Shown here: in pieces, positions 51,387-60,849 of the stretch | Position numbering within the stretch: position 1 is the first letter of the stretch | Layout of the letters: each line of letters starts with the position of its first letter | Position numbers and translations under genes: made by a program | Assembly: GCA_041941305.1 (NCBI GenBank) | Contig: JBGTQJ010000011.1 | Span: forward strand, 62,001 to 126,000 | Source of the DNA: JANSWP01 sp041941305 | Lineage (GTDB): Bacteria; Bacteroidota; Bacteroidia; Chitinophagales; Saprospiraceae | Reading direction: 5' to 3' | Length of the DNA stretch: 64,000 bases | Notes under the pieces: model-generated | The model's database searches: none | Seen by the model: only the letters and a program-made list of their open reading frames with translations | Told to the model about the DNA's origin: nothing

Positions 51387-53312
51387 TTATAGGTTAAGCT
51401 GATTCATTGCTTGTTGAGCCTGGACATTTTGGGGATTGATTTTCAAAACCCGATTCAACATCCTTTTGGCGGCTCTATTGTCTGTTTTCAAAAGAAGCAT
51501 TGCGGCCTTATTTATCAGGGCTTGCTCATAATCAGGGTTTAAGGCTATGGCTTTGTCGTAAAAAGATTCTGCCTTTGCATATTCTCCTTGTAATGCGTAA
51601 ATGTAGCCTAAATTGCACAGGGAGACAGGACGTTTTTCATTTTCTTTTAAAACATACTCATAAGTCATTCTTGCTTTGGTCATTAATTTGGAATCAAAAT
51701 AAGCAGAAGCCAGTTTTTCCTGAAATTCCAAATTCAAGGGCATAAAGGATACTGCCTTCAAATAATATTTTAAAGCATTCTCAGAATCTGAATGATATTG
51801 AAATGCTTGACCTATTCGATAGGCCGTCCAGGCATCTTTGATATTTTCCTCAGGAAATTGTTTTGCTTCCTGAATAATATTTTGATATGTTTTTGCTGCA
51901 AAGTTCAGATGAACAGAAGTTTTAAATTTTTCCTCAAAACTCAATTCTGATAAGTTAAGGTAATATTTCGCAGAATCTAACATGACCAATGATTCCACAT
52001 ATTTATCAAAAATCGCTATATATCCTTTTGCCATTTCCAAGGGCGTCCCTCTATTTTTAGTCATAATATCCAAACCCAAGAATATAGGATTGCCCTCTGT
52101 TACTTCTGTCTTTTCCTTCTGTAAGGTATTCCCTTTACTGATATAATGATCTGTAATATTTACATGGGGGATATCAATACTCCCAGACTTTGACATATGG
52201 CATTTGGAACAATTATTTTCCTCTGCTAGCCTATCTGCCTCGGAAGCAGCGCATGCAGTCGAAGATTTATGACAACTCAAACAAGCATCATTAAAATGTT
52301 TTTCACCTGTTGTTTCTACACTCTCATGGGGGTTATGGCACGTAATACAAGTCATTTCTGATTGCTTAAAACATTCGCTCATTCTCAACCTGTCTGCCTG
52401 TGATGCCATGATAAAATTTTCATGTGAATTTGAATATCGAGGTAAAAAAACATTCATCACTTCATTCAAACGCATCCCTGGTTTAAAATCAAAAAAAGTT
52501 TTACCCTCTTCTAAAACCGCAACGCCTTGCAAATGGCATCTCTGACACAAATCCATTTGTAAGTCCCTTGACAATTTCCCTGGATTGACGATGGAATAAT
52601 CAATATTAAGGGAGGTATCCACAGTATTCCCAGCCAACATTTCCCGAACATGAATTTCCCCGGGCCCATGACATCGCTCGCATTCTATGCCATGAGGCAT
52701 TTCTTCATACTTATTAAAAGAACCTTCAACAAAATTGGGCAAATGATTGTGACAAGTAATACATTCAGTTGTCAAATACCGCGAAAATCTAAGATTACCT
52801 CCATCTCGAAAACCAGGTGCCATATCCCATTTTTCCTCTTGAGTATAATAGGTAATCGGCGCCTGAAAAACGTATCCATTGAAATTAAGAATATGCGAAT
52901 TGGTATGTTGCCCTGACCCAACGATGTATTCTATTCTCTCAGTTCGTTTGTGTATCGTATCTCCATTTTCCAAACGAAATTCTGTGACAAACATGGTGCT
53001 ATCCTTGAAAAACGGGAAATAATAAAAATTGCTTGTTTCATCATAAATAAGTGCATGATCTCCAAAGCTGGCCTGTGTTTTTTCCAAAGTGGCATGATCA
53101 AATGAGCGCCCCATCCCTGTATGGATAAAGGTCTCATGTATGTCTTGATGACATGACCGACATGTGTTCATGCCAATGTATTTTACATCGGAAGCAAGAT
53201 TGAGGTAGGTTTGATCTTCTGAAACAGGTTGCAAACCTTTTTTACAATAAAGGAAAAACAAGGTGAGAAGAAGAAGGCTTAAGAAATGAAGAATAGTTTT
53301 GGAGGAAAGCAT
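51387..53312 (-). CDS. Heptaheme cytochrome c lipoprotein with C-terminal TPRs
   Basis: The 641-residue protein has a lipobox (LFFLYC, Cys23) and seven CxxCH haem sites in order: CRSCH, CITCH, CERCH, CQRCH, CITCH, CLSCH, CSKCH, within the first 375 residues. The C-terminal 150 residues form about three TPRs (WTAYRIGQAFQYHSDSENAL, CNLGYIYALQGEYAKAESFY, ALINKAAMLLLKTDNRAAK). Multihaem-TPR proteins of this type are known from environmental bacteria; the substrate is unknown. It sits at the periplasmic or outer face and is encoded just upstream of rlmB. Confidence 0.88.
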   Translation of the reverse strand: MLSSKTILHFLSLLLLTLFFLYCKKGLQPVSEDQTYLNLASDVKYIGMNTCRSCHQDIHETFIHTGMGRSFDHATLEKTQASFGDHALIYDETSNFYYFPFFKDSTMFVTEFRLENGDTIHKRTERIEYIVGSGQHTNSHILNFNGYVFQAPITYYTQEEKWDMAPGFRDGGNLRFSRYLTTECITCHNHLPNFVEGSFNKYEEMPHGIECERCHGPGEIHVREMLAGNTVDTSLNIDYSIVNPGKLSRDLQMDLCQRCHLQGVAVLEEGKTFFDFKPGMRLNEVMNVFLPRYSNSHENFIMASQADRLRMSECFKQSEMTCITCHNPHESVETTGEKHFNDACLSCHKSSTACAASEADRLAEENNCSKCHMSKSGSIDIPHVNITDHYISKGNTLQKEKTEVTEGNPIFLGLDIMTKNRGTPLEMAKGYIAIFDKYVESLVMLDSAKYYLNLSELSFEEKFKTSVHLNFAAKTYQNIIQEAKQFPEENIKDAWTAYRIGQAFQYHSDSENALKYYLKAVSFMPLNLEFQEKLASAYFDSKLMTKARMTYEYVLKENEKRPVSLCNLGYIYALQGEYAKAESFYDKAIALNPDYEQALINKAAMLLLKTDNRAAKRMLNRVLKINPQNVQAQQAMNQLNL

Positions 53313-53388
53313 GAGAGAAATTTTCAGAAAAACTTAGTGTGTTTGGAGCTTTCAAGAATAGAATAGAAAGCTCCAAACGTACAGTCAA

Positions 53389-55416
53389 TTAATTTTCATT
53401 TGGTAAAAAACTATACTTCTCTGCATACTCCAACATTTGAGTAGTGAAATCTTCAGGATATTCCACTTTTATGTCCGTAATCTCACCATTATCATCTGTA
53501 ACTGGAACCAATTTCGGATTGATAAAACCACCATAAGGGGGTATGTTCAATTTTTCAGATCGTGACAACACTTCATTATGGATATCCGCATCTACTTGAA
53601 CACCATAGTTCTCAATCAAATCACGACAAGCTTCGTAATCACCCTGAGATTTGATACGTTGTACTTCACGCAATAAATCACCAAACAAGCCACGTAATTT
53701 GTCGTAATCTGTGATGTCATAGTACGTTTTTCCATCGCGTTTCACTTCAGCAATAACATTATCAGCTTTGCCCTTTTCATATACCCAATGAGCTACCATA
53801 GCACGGTTTCTCATATGAGCTTGCTGAATTGTGTTCCCTGGTTTTATACGACGAAGCTGTAACATTAACCCATTTTTGATATAGCTATCGTATTCAGCTT
53901 TCCCAACCTCATCAGAATCAACCAAACCTAATTCTATCATTTTCGGGTCAGTAATAAAATACAATGCTACCAAATCTGCTCGGGCTTCTTCAAGAGGTGA
54001 TGAGTAATTTTTCAACGTTTCTTTTGGTGTATCCGTGCCATCTTCTAACTTGCCTGAAGCATGCCCAACCACCTCGTGCAATGCGGTATGCATCTTGGAA
54101 GCCAATTGTCCATGCTTTTTGGCCCGTTCTTTTTCTTCTTCATCGTGAGCAAATTCATCCAAAAGCCCAGGCCCATCTGCATTCGCATAAGCATCGATAA
54201 TATTTCCGAGACTAACGGATTTAGAGCCAAATTTTGCACGTATCCAGTTGGCATTTGGCAGATTCACACCAATGGGGGAAGAAGGTGAAGTATCCCCAGA
54301 AGAACCTGCTACACTTACAACTTTGTAAGAAATACCTACCACTTCAGATTTTTTGTGTTCAGGCATGGTTGTGGAATTATCCTCAAACCATTGTGCATTT
54401 TCAGCGGCTTTTTGCATTCTGGCGGAAGCTTCAAAATCATTGATTTCAACAATTGTTTCAAAGGAGCCTTTATATCCTTTAGGGTCCTGATAAACTTCAA
54501 CAAATGCAGTGATATAATCGATATCACCTTCCGTTGCTTGCACCCAGGCAATATTGTACTCATCCCATTTTTCCAAATCTCCTGTCTCATAATATTCAAT
54601 TAATAATTCTAAAGCATTAGCTTGAGCTTCATTTTCTGCAACATCTACGGCTTTACGCAACCACTTTTGCATTTCTTTAATCGCCGGACCATACATCCCA
54701 TTTGCAGAATATACCTTTTCCTGCAAACTGCCGTCCTCTCCCCTGACAAGTTTGGAATTCAAACCATACGAAATTGGTTCAGGATCGTTGGAGTCAACAA
54801 TGGAAGCATAATAAGCATCCACTTCTTCTTCGGTAATATCCGGATCGTAAAAGTTTACAGCAGAGCCTTTGACCAAATTCCCAGGAGTTAAATCAATTTT
54901 CTTAGCATCCGTCGCTGGATTAAAAATTGCATCTAATGCCTCATCACTTAATGTCGTGTTGGTTTCAGCCATCAGTTGAGAAAAATATTCCTGAGTAAAA
55001 CCAGGAGTAAATTTATCTGCAGAATAATGGTGGTGAATGCCACTTGCAAACCAGACTTCCTTCGCATACAACATTAAATTATTCCAATCATCTGTATTCT
55101 TATCGCCCTGGTAATTTCGAATAATATTTTCTATTGCGTTCCGAATTTCAAGGTTGTGCCGATAGTTCTGATCATACATGATATCCCGTCCAGCATATCC
55201 TGCCTCTGTCAAATAATAAACATATTTTTTTTGCTGCAAAGTCAATTTATCAAAACCAGGAACTTGGTATCGAATCATTTTCTTGTCTGCAAAATTTTCA
55301 GGGTTCCAATTAAATGCCTCGGTAGAAGTATCACCATCTGTTGGTTGGTCTGAGGTATTGGTGCATCCAATAATCAGGAATGTTGCAAAAGCAAATAGAA
55401 AAAAGTATTTCCTCAT
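53389..55416 (-). CDS. Dipeptidyl-peptidase III (M49) family lipoprotein
   Basis: The 675-residue protein has a lipobox (LIIGC, Cys18). The M49 zinc motif HEXXGH is HEVVGH (His447, Glu448, His452), and the second motif EEARAD (residues 476-481) carries the third ligand. This is the short Bacteroidetes type, the same length as I recall for the characterised B. thetaiotaomicron enzyme. It would remove dipeptides from the N-terminus of oligopeptides outside the cytoplasm. It stands alone, with a terminator for the previous gene upstream. Confidence 0.9.
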   Translation of the reverse strand: MRKYFFLFAFATFLIIGCTNTSDQPTDGDTSTEAFNWNPENFADKKMIRYQVPGFDKLTLQQKKYVYYLTEAGYAGRDIMYDQNYRHNLEIRNAIENIIRNYQGDKNTDDWNNLMLYAKEVWFASGIHHHYSADKFTPGFTQEYFSQLMAETNTTLSDEALDAIFNPATDAKKIDLTPGNLVKGSAVNFYDPDITEEEVDAYYASIVDSNDPEPISYGLNSKLVRGEDGSLQEKVYSANGMYGPAIKEMQKWLRKAVDVAENEAQANALELLIEYYETGDLEKWDEYNIAWVQATEGDIDYITAFVEVYQDPKGYKGSFETIVEINDFEASARMQKAAENAQWFEDNSTTMPEHKKSEVVGISYKVVSVAGSSGDTSPSSPIGVNLPNANWIRAKFGSKSVSLGNIIDAYANADGPGLLDEFAHDEEEKERAKKHGQLASKMHTALHEVVGHASGKLEDGTDTPKETLKNYSSPLEEARADLVALYFITDPKMIELGLVDSDEVGKAEYDSYIKNGLMLQLRRIKPGNTIQQAHMRNRAMVAHWVYEKGKADNVIAEVKRDGKTYYDITDYDKLRGLFGDLLREVQRIKSQGDYEACRDLIENYGVQVDADIHNEVLSRSEKLNIPPYGGFINPKLVPVTDDNGEITDIKVEYPEDFTTQMLEYAEKYSFLPNEN

Positions 55417-55551
55417 GATAATCGTCTTGTTTAATTAGGCTAGGTTCAAAGCTTAAAGGGGCTAGCCATGTTATTTAACCTTTGAACTAGATTTTTAAAA
55501 ATATTAGCTCGAAGATAGGGAATTTGTGAGGTGCCTGGCTTGCTTTTTTAG

Positions 55552-55595
55552 TGAAAAGAAAAACCCCGAACCTTCATCATGAAAATTCGGGGCTT
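55552..55595 (-). terminator. Terminator of the di-haem peroxidase gene
   Basis: CCCCGAA (55564-55570) and TTCGGGG (55586-55592) form the stem. On the minus strand it is followed by GTTTTTCTTTTC, a good T-tract. It lies 25 nt past the stop. Confidence 0.87.
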
Positions 55596-55620
55596 CCAAA
55601 CGCTAAAATCTAATAAATCA

Positions 55621-57486
55621 TCAATCTACCTTCATTAGCTTTTTTGAAAACTGTTTATTCCCTTCTGTATCAAAAACATTCAAAATGTAAATTCCTGTGT
55701 TCAAACCGTCCGTAAAAATCATTGCATTATTATTACTGAAATCAACTTTCTGCCTAGTCATTTCTTGACCAGTTAAGCTATAAACAACCACATTTAATTC
55801 CATTTCACAATCACATTCAATATTGATAAAATCACTGAAAGGATTTGGGGAAACCTGAAGCTTTGCTTTCAATTCAGGATCAATGGTTCCAGTAATACAA
55901 GCAGGATCGTTTTCTGGTAAAACGGTCAAATCCAATACCCAAACAGAGTCACAGCCATTACTCGCTGTATAAATTTCAGTATAAATGCCAGTGACTGTAT
56001 ATCCCTCATATTCTTCGCCTTCGCAAATTTCTGCTGCTACCGTTTCTTGGGCATTTGGCAAGACAAAGAGTGCCAGGGTTCTTGTAGAATCACAGCCATC
56101 CAGACTTGTCAAAACATCTGTGTAAACTCCAGGTTGATCATATTCATTGTAACTTTCGCCTTCACAAATTTCTACTATGATTGAAGTTTCCAGATTTGGA
56201 TTCACTGAGAGTTCAAGGGTTCTGATGGAATCACATCCTAGCCAATTCACAAAAACATCTTCGTAGATACCAGGCTGTGAATACCCTTCATATGTTTCAC
56301 CTTCACAAATGCTTACCGTAATTGTGCTTAGAGAAGGGGCACAAAAAGGAATAATCGTTAGGTTACCCTCCTCGTCAAATGGATTTGACCATCGTTCATC
56401 TGTATAAACATTTGACCCAGTCAAAGTACCTAAAAAAGCAACTAAGGCATCTTTCTCCTGCTGGGTCAAATTCAGGTTTTGCCCAGTTCCATTTGGCCCT
56501 CCTCTGAGCCTTGGATCCAAATTCGGATTGACTAGAGAGTCGAATTCTATTTGATCATAGTGATTGATAACCTCTATCAAGCTTTTAAAACTGCCATCGT
56601 GCATCAATGGCCCATTGAGTGTCCCGTCGGGATTGACCATATCTCTCAATGTTGGTGATCTTGTAACAGTCAAATCAATTGAGTCTGGTTGTCCTGCAAC
56701 CGAAATGACTCCATTATTTTGGCTATTGGGAGCAATGTCAAATTCAGGAGCATTGTGACAGGCCTGGCAACCAGCTCCACCCGCAGGAGGAGGTGTTTGA
56801 AACAAATTTTTACCTTGATTTTCCAATTGTGTGAAATTTGGAAAAGGGGCATTGGGATTACCTACCATTGCTCTTCCTTCGTCATATCTGGAGTCAAAAG
56901 ACTGAATACTTCTGACAAAATTCGCCAAAGCTCGTCGCATTCTTTGTTCAGAAATATTTGGATTACCAAAAGCAAATGTGAACAACTCCTGATAATATGG
57001 AATTGCTTCTAATTTGGTTATCAAAGAATCGAACCCAGGATCTCCATTTTCACCGCTAAAACCCATTTCTACATGATCCTGAATTGGCATTGTGGTTTGT
57101 TGTTCTAGTGAACTGGCTCGCTCATCCCAGAAAAAGTCATCCTCGTTTGCGAATCTGGCATTGATCAGCCTCATTGCATGTCTGCCCGTTAGCCCTCCAT
57201 TCAAACCTACACTCAAAGTAGCTGTATCGCCAAAAGCAAATTCCTGTATATGACAACTCGCACAAGCAACGGTATTATTTGCAGATAGATTCTTATCATA
57301 AAACAAGACTCTTCCTAAAGTCGCTCTTCTATCATCCATTTGATTGTTACCTGGAGTATTGTCTTTATTTATATAATCTGGAATCGGTTGGTCGGCATAG
57401 TTGAATAAATTATTCAAATCAATTGTACCAGAAATAAACAAAAAACTAAATATAACGGTGAGAAAAAGAGGTATTCGTTTTTTCAT
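55621..57486 (-). CDS. Di-haem cytochrome c peroxidase/MauG-type protein with T9SS type A sorting domain
   Basis: The 621-residue protein is taken from the ATG at 57486 (MKKRIPLFLTVIFSFLFISG signal). The peroxidase domain (about residues 40-370) has haem motifs CASCHIQEF and CQACHNAPEF. Three tandem repeats of about 45-50 residues follow (about 390-520), each with xxICEGExY...Y...PGxY.....GCDS.R.L (SICEGETYEGYSQPG, EICEGESYNEYDQPG, EICEGEEYEGYTVTG). The C-terminus (LQVSPNPFSDFIN, GIYILNVFD..., KLMKVD) is a T9SS type A sorting domain. It is secreted and probably reduces peroxide or acts on a surface substrate. Confidence 0.88.
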   Translation of the reverse strand: MKKRIPLFLTVIFSFLFISGTIDLNNLFNYADQPIPDYINKDNTPGNNQMDDRRATLGRVLFYDKNLSANNTVACASCHIQEFAFGDTATLSVGLNGGLTGRHAMRLINARFANEDDFFWDERASSLEQQTTMPIQDHVEMGFSGENGDPGFDSLITKLEAIPYYQELFTFAFGNPNISEQRMRRALANFVRSIQSFDSRYDEGRAMVGNPNAPFPNFTQLENQGKNLFQTPPPAGGAGCQACHNAPEFDIAPNSQNNGVISVAGQPDSIDLTVTRSPTLRDMVNPDGTLNGPLMHDGSFKSLIEVINHYDQIEFDSLVNPNLDPRLRGGPNGTGQNLNLTQQEKDALVAFLGTLTGSNVYTDERWSNPFDEEGNLTIIPFCAPSLSTITVSICEGETYEGYSQPGIYEDVFVNWLGCDSIRTLELSVNPNLETSIIVEICEGESYNEYDQPGVYTDVLTSLDGCDSTRTLALFVLPNAQETVAAEICEGEEYEGYTVTGIYTEIYTASNGCDSVWVLDLTVLPENDPACITGTIDPELKAKLQVSPNPFSDFINIECDCEMELNVVVYSLTGQEMTRQKVDFSNNNAMIFTDGLNTGIYILNVFDTEGNKQFSKKLMKVD

Positions 57487-57559
57487 AACTAACCAGGTGT
57501 TTTGTGTAATATACCTAGCTAGACGGAACAAGATTCAAAAGGGTTGCATTGATTGTTTA

Positions 57560-57590
57560 AAAAAAAACGGGCAGCCTTTCGACTGCCCGG
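57560..57590 (-). terminator. Terminator after the sigma factor gene
   Basis: CGGGCAG (57568-57574) and CTGCCCG (57583-57589) pair around 8 nt. On the minus strand a run of eight or nine T follows. It lies 17 nt beyond the stop. Confidence 0.9.
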
Positions 57591-57606
57591 TTCCTGTTCA
57601 CGGCAT

Positions 57607-58275
57607 TCATTTGCGGCGCCTGGTCGTGTCCAAGTATGCACTTGGGCCAGGCATAATTAACATACCATAGAGTGATTCTTTTGCTCTATACAATTGCGCC
57701 TTGACTGTCCCAAGCGGGATTTCCAACTCATTGGCTATTTCTTCATAACTCATTTCTTCCCAAAAGCGCAATTGGATCATTAGTTTGTATTTATCACTTA
57801 GTTGTGGGACTACCTGGTTTACCATTTTGAGGCGCTGTTGACGCATCATTTCATCTTCAGGGTTTCTGATATTCGCTCTCAGGTTATTGGCATAATCGTA
57901 AGAGCTGCCTGGTTCAATAACATCATCTATTGATTGAAATTGAAGTCTTTTTTTTCGAATGTGATCAATGCAGTTGTTGATTGCTATTTTGAATAACCAT
58001 GTGCTAAAGGCAAACCTCGGTGCATAGGTAGGCAATTTGTGAAAAGCTTTCCCGAAGGCTTCTAAAGTCAAATCCTCGGCATCGTCCCTGTTTTTAACCC
58101 TTTGATAAATGGTGTGATAAACGGATTTCTGATAGCGATCCATTAGAGTAGCATAGGCTCGCTGGCATCCTGCTATTGCCGATTTCACCAAATCATAATC
58201 CTCCATCGCTTTGGGGGACAGGTTGGGTTTAGGTCGGATTATACTTGTTCTAGTCTTTACAACTGCTAATTCCAT
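57607..58275 (-). CDS. ECF-type RNA polymerase sigma factor
   Basis: The 222-residue protein is taken from the ATG at 58275 (MELAVVKTRTSII); an ORF extension to 58356 lies within the upstream gene. Region 2 is YQKSVYHTIYQRVKNRDDAE followed by DLTLEAFGKAFHKL; region 4 is LRFWEEMSYEEIANELEIPL followed by GTVKAQLYRAKESL. Its first codons overlap the end of the glycosyltransferase gene by 10 nt. No anti-sigma gene lies next to it. Confidence 0.9.
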   Translation of the reverse strand: MELAVVKTRTSIIRPKPNLSPKAMEDYDLVKSAIAGCQRAYATLMDRYQKSVYHTIYQRVKNRDDAEDLTLEAFGKAFHKLPTYAPRFAFSTWLFKIAINNCIDHIRKKRLQFQSIDDVIEPGSSYDYANNLRANIRNPEDEMMRQQRLKMVNQVVPQLSDKYKLMIQLRFWEEMSYEEIANELEIPLGTVKAQLYRAKESLYGMLIMPGPSAYLDTTRRRK

Positions 58276-59468
58276 CGTTTCTTTTTGCCAAAAAACAGCT
58301 TGGGTGCGAATGCGACATAATACAATACAAAAATCGCGTCCAAAACAGGAAACCACTTTACTAAAGAGAGGTCTTGCAGTTTTTTCAAAATCATAGTGTA
58401 TAAAGGCATCACAATACCCAATCTCGCTACATATATTAATAAACTAATTGTCCAACTAATTTTTAAAGCCACGAAAATGCCAAAGACATAAAATGCCAAA
58501 TGGCTTGCCGACAAAAGTCCCAGTAGTAATTTGTGTTTGAATTGGTAGCGCCTCCCGGTAGTCAGGTGCCGCGATTTTTGTCTAAACCAGGCAGCCCAGG
58601 ATTGTTTGGGTGGTGAAAACATAAAAGTTTCCGGTCTTAAGATAATAGCAGTGTTTCTAGCGGTAGCGACTTCATTGATAAATAAATCATCGTCGCCGGA
58701 AGCCAAATCATGATGCTTTTGAAAACCATTCGCTTTGTCAAAAAGAGATTTTTCATAAATTAAATTTCTGCCCACACCCATATATGGCATTCCTGCCAGG
58801 GCAAAAGACAAATACTGGATAGCGGTATAAACTGTTTCAAATCGAATGATTTTATTCAAAAATCCGGGCTGGGTTTTATATGGTGCATATCCCAGCCCGA
58901 TTGCTATCGTATCGTGTAGTGTTGCCCTCATTTCTTGCAACCACAGGTCGCTCGCAGGGCAACAGTCGGCATCCGTGAGTAAAAGAACTTCGTGCTTTGC
59001 TTCCTCAATACCTTTTGCTAAGGCAAACTTCTTACCTACCTGCGTTTTTTTCTTATTTGAAAAATTTATAATGCGCAAGTGACTGTATTTCTGTTGCAAA
59101 TATGTTAAAACTTTTAAACTATTATCTACTGAATTGTCGTTAACGACCAAAACTTCAAAGGAACGGTCGTTTTGGTTTAGAATACGGGGAAGGTTGTTCT
59201 GAAGGTTTTCGGATTCATTTTTGGCACATATGATGATGGAGATTGGTTGACGATTGTCCAATGTCGGTTGGAGGGAATGTTCTATGAGACATGGGTCTTT
59301 GTTGAAAGGTATTGATGATTTAGCTTCTGGTGACTCTCCTTTTAATGGATTATGGGCATGAGCCGCTCTGACCCTATATCTCGCCAATTTCGAAAATATA
59401 ATTATCCAAAACCCAATCTGAACCATTGCAGCCAAAATGTATATCCAAAGAGAAATTTTCATAATCAA
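58266..59468 (-). CDS. Membrane-bound family 2 glycosyltransferase
   Basis: The 400-residue protein has an N-terminal TM helix, the GT-A catalytic core (ISIIICAKNESENLQNNLPR, VVNDNSVDNS, the DxD-like LLTDADCC), the QxxRW-like element FRQKSRHLTTGRRY, and C-terminal TM helices (HLAFYVFGIFVALKISWTIS). It transfers a sugar for a surface polysaccharide or lipid; donor and acceptor are unknown. It overlaps the sigma factor gene by 10 nt and follows the acyltransferase gene by 25 nt. Confidence 0.87.
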   Translation of the reverse strand: MIMKISLWIYILAAMVQIGFWIIIFSKLARYRVRAAHAHNPLKGESPEAKSSIPFNKDPCLIEHSLQPTLDNRQPISIIICAKNESENLQNNLPRILNQNDRSFEVLVVNDNSVDNSLKVLTYLQQKYSHLRIINFSNKKKTQVGKKFALAKGIEEAKHEVLLLTDADCCPASDLWLQEMRATLHDTIAIGLGYAPYKTQPGFLNKIIRFETVYTAIQYLSFALAGMPYMGVGRNLIYEKSLFDKANGFQKHHDLASGDDDLFINEVATARNTAIILRPETFMFSPPKQSWAAWFRQKSRHLTTGRRYQFKHKLLLGLLSASHLAFYVFGIFVALKISWTISLLIYVARLGIVMPLYTMILKKLQDLSLVKWFPVLDAIFVLYYVAFAPKLFFGKKKRWN

Positions 59469-59493
59469 TATGGTGATCTCTATCGAGGCAGCT

Positions 59494-60810
59494 TCAAAAG
59501 ATCAATAGCTTCAAAATTCCTTTCCTTTCCTGTTTTAAGTCACCTCTTTTCCTCAATCTGATGCATTCATAAAGCATTTTCAAAACCTTCATATACTTTT
59601 CAGCAAACAGGCCAGTCATCAGAAAAACAAGAATGTAGAAAATGAAAAGCCCGTCTATATGAAAAATTCTTTCAATCAATTCCGATTGTAGCCAATAAAA
59701 TAATGGAACCAAAACCAATCCAGAAACATACTTAAAGGTAGAATCAAAGCTAGGATCGTGGTTGAATTTTTTATTAATCTGCCCTATCGAAAAAAGAGGT
59801 AAGCAATTGCTTAGAAAACCAATAAGAAAGAAAGGAAACGTAAATAATAAAAAAATGACTTTAAATAATGGGTCAAATATGTCTGGCTCTTTGACCAAAG
59901 AAGCGTCACTTAATTTCAGTTTTCCAAAAAAGGGAATTGAGTTTTTTTTCAACTTTGTTTTTGATGGAAGTAAGCGTTCAAAATACCCATCCACTTGTTC
60001 TTTAAATCTTTCAAAACCAACTTTATCATTTTCTTCCCAACTCCGCAAATATGCCAACATATTCTGATTCCTTTCTAAATTTTCCTTTGGTGGTAGGAAG
60101 CTTTCATTTTGCATGATAATCTCAAGTTTCCGCTGCAAATATTCTTCTTCTTTATTTTCAGTATGTATCAATAGTGTTTTCAATTGCGCTGATAGAAAAT
60201 CCGTTAGTTTTCGAACCCCGAGAACGGGATCTTTTTTATAATCTTCTTTAAAGTCTGCAACCGGAATATGTTCTCCAAATTTTGTGTACAATTCACTCCG
60301 AAATTGTGTTGGGAACTCGTAATTCAATCCAATCGGCAAAATCGTCAAACCCAGGTTGAAATCATTTGAACTTTCTGCATCCAGTGCAATTCTGGCAAAA
60401 CCCGTTTTCAGTTTTCGCAATTCTCGATTCGGAAGACTCCCTCCTTCTGGTGCTAAAAAAAGAGGTTTCCCTTTTTCCAAATGATGCCTGGCTCTTTCAA
60501 AAGCCAAGGCATTATCTAGTGGCTTGCCCTGAGTATCTTTATAGCGTTCTACTTTGATACAATAAAAGGTATTGAAAAACCATCTGGTAAACGGTGTTTT
60601 AAAAAGACTCGCATTTGCCAGAAATTTGACAGAAGGTCCTATCCAGGCAACCCCATTAAGCGGATCCATGACAGTGCTTGGGTGATTAGAGACAACAATG
60701 CAAGGGTTTTTAAAAAACCCACGCTTTCTATTTTCAAAAGTCGTTTTTGAATAAAAGAGTCGAAGCGATACTTTTACGATCAGTTTTAGAATTTGATATA
60801 CAACAGACAT
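59494..60810 (-). CDS. PlsC-type acyltransferase with C-terminal membrane segments
   Basis: The 438-residue form is taken from the ATG at 60810 (MSVVYQILKLIVKVSLRL); an ATG at 60816 is two codons upstream. The acyltransferase motif 1 is SNHPSTVMDPLNG (H-x5-D instead of the usual H-x4-D), and motif 3 is LFLAPEGGSLPN. The C-terminal 150 residues include about four TM helices (VIFLLFTFPFFLIGFLSNCL, VSGLVLVPLFYWL...). It acylates glycerol phosphate lipids, lysophospholipids or another acceptor. It heads the run with the glycosyltransferase and sigma factor and diverges from the hydroxyproline dehydratase gene. Confidence 0.82.
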   Translation of the reverse strand: MSVVYQILKLIVKVSLRLFYSKTTFENRKRGFFKNPCIVVSNHPSTVMDPLNGVAWIGPSVKFLANASLFKTPFTRWFFNTFYCIKVERYKDTQGKPLDNALAFERARHHLEKGKPLFLAPEGGSLPNRELRKLKTGFARIALDAESSNDFNLGLTILPIGLNYEFPTQFRSELYTKFGEHIPVADFKEDYKKDPVLGVRKLTDFLSAQLKTLLIHTENKEEEYLQRKLEIIMQNESFLPPKENLERNQNMLAYLRSWEENDKVGFERFKEQVDGYFERLLPSKTKLKKNSIPFFGKLKLSDASLVKEPDIFDPLFKVIFLLFTFPFFLIGFLSNCLPLFSIGQINKKFNHDPSFDSTFKYVSGLVLVPLFYWLQSELIERIFHIDGLFIFYILVFLMTGLFAEKYMKVLKMLYECIRLRKRGDLKQERKGILKLLIF

Positions 60811-60849
60811 AAACATATTCACGCTGTAAAAATCACAAAAGCTATCGAA

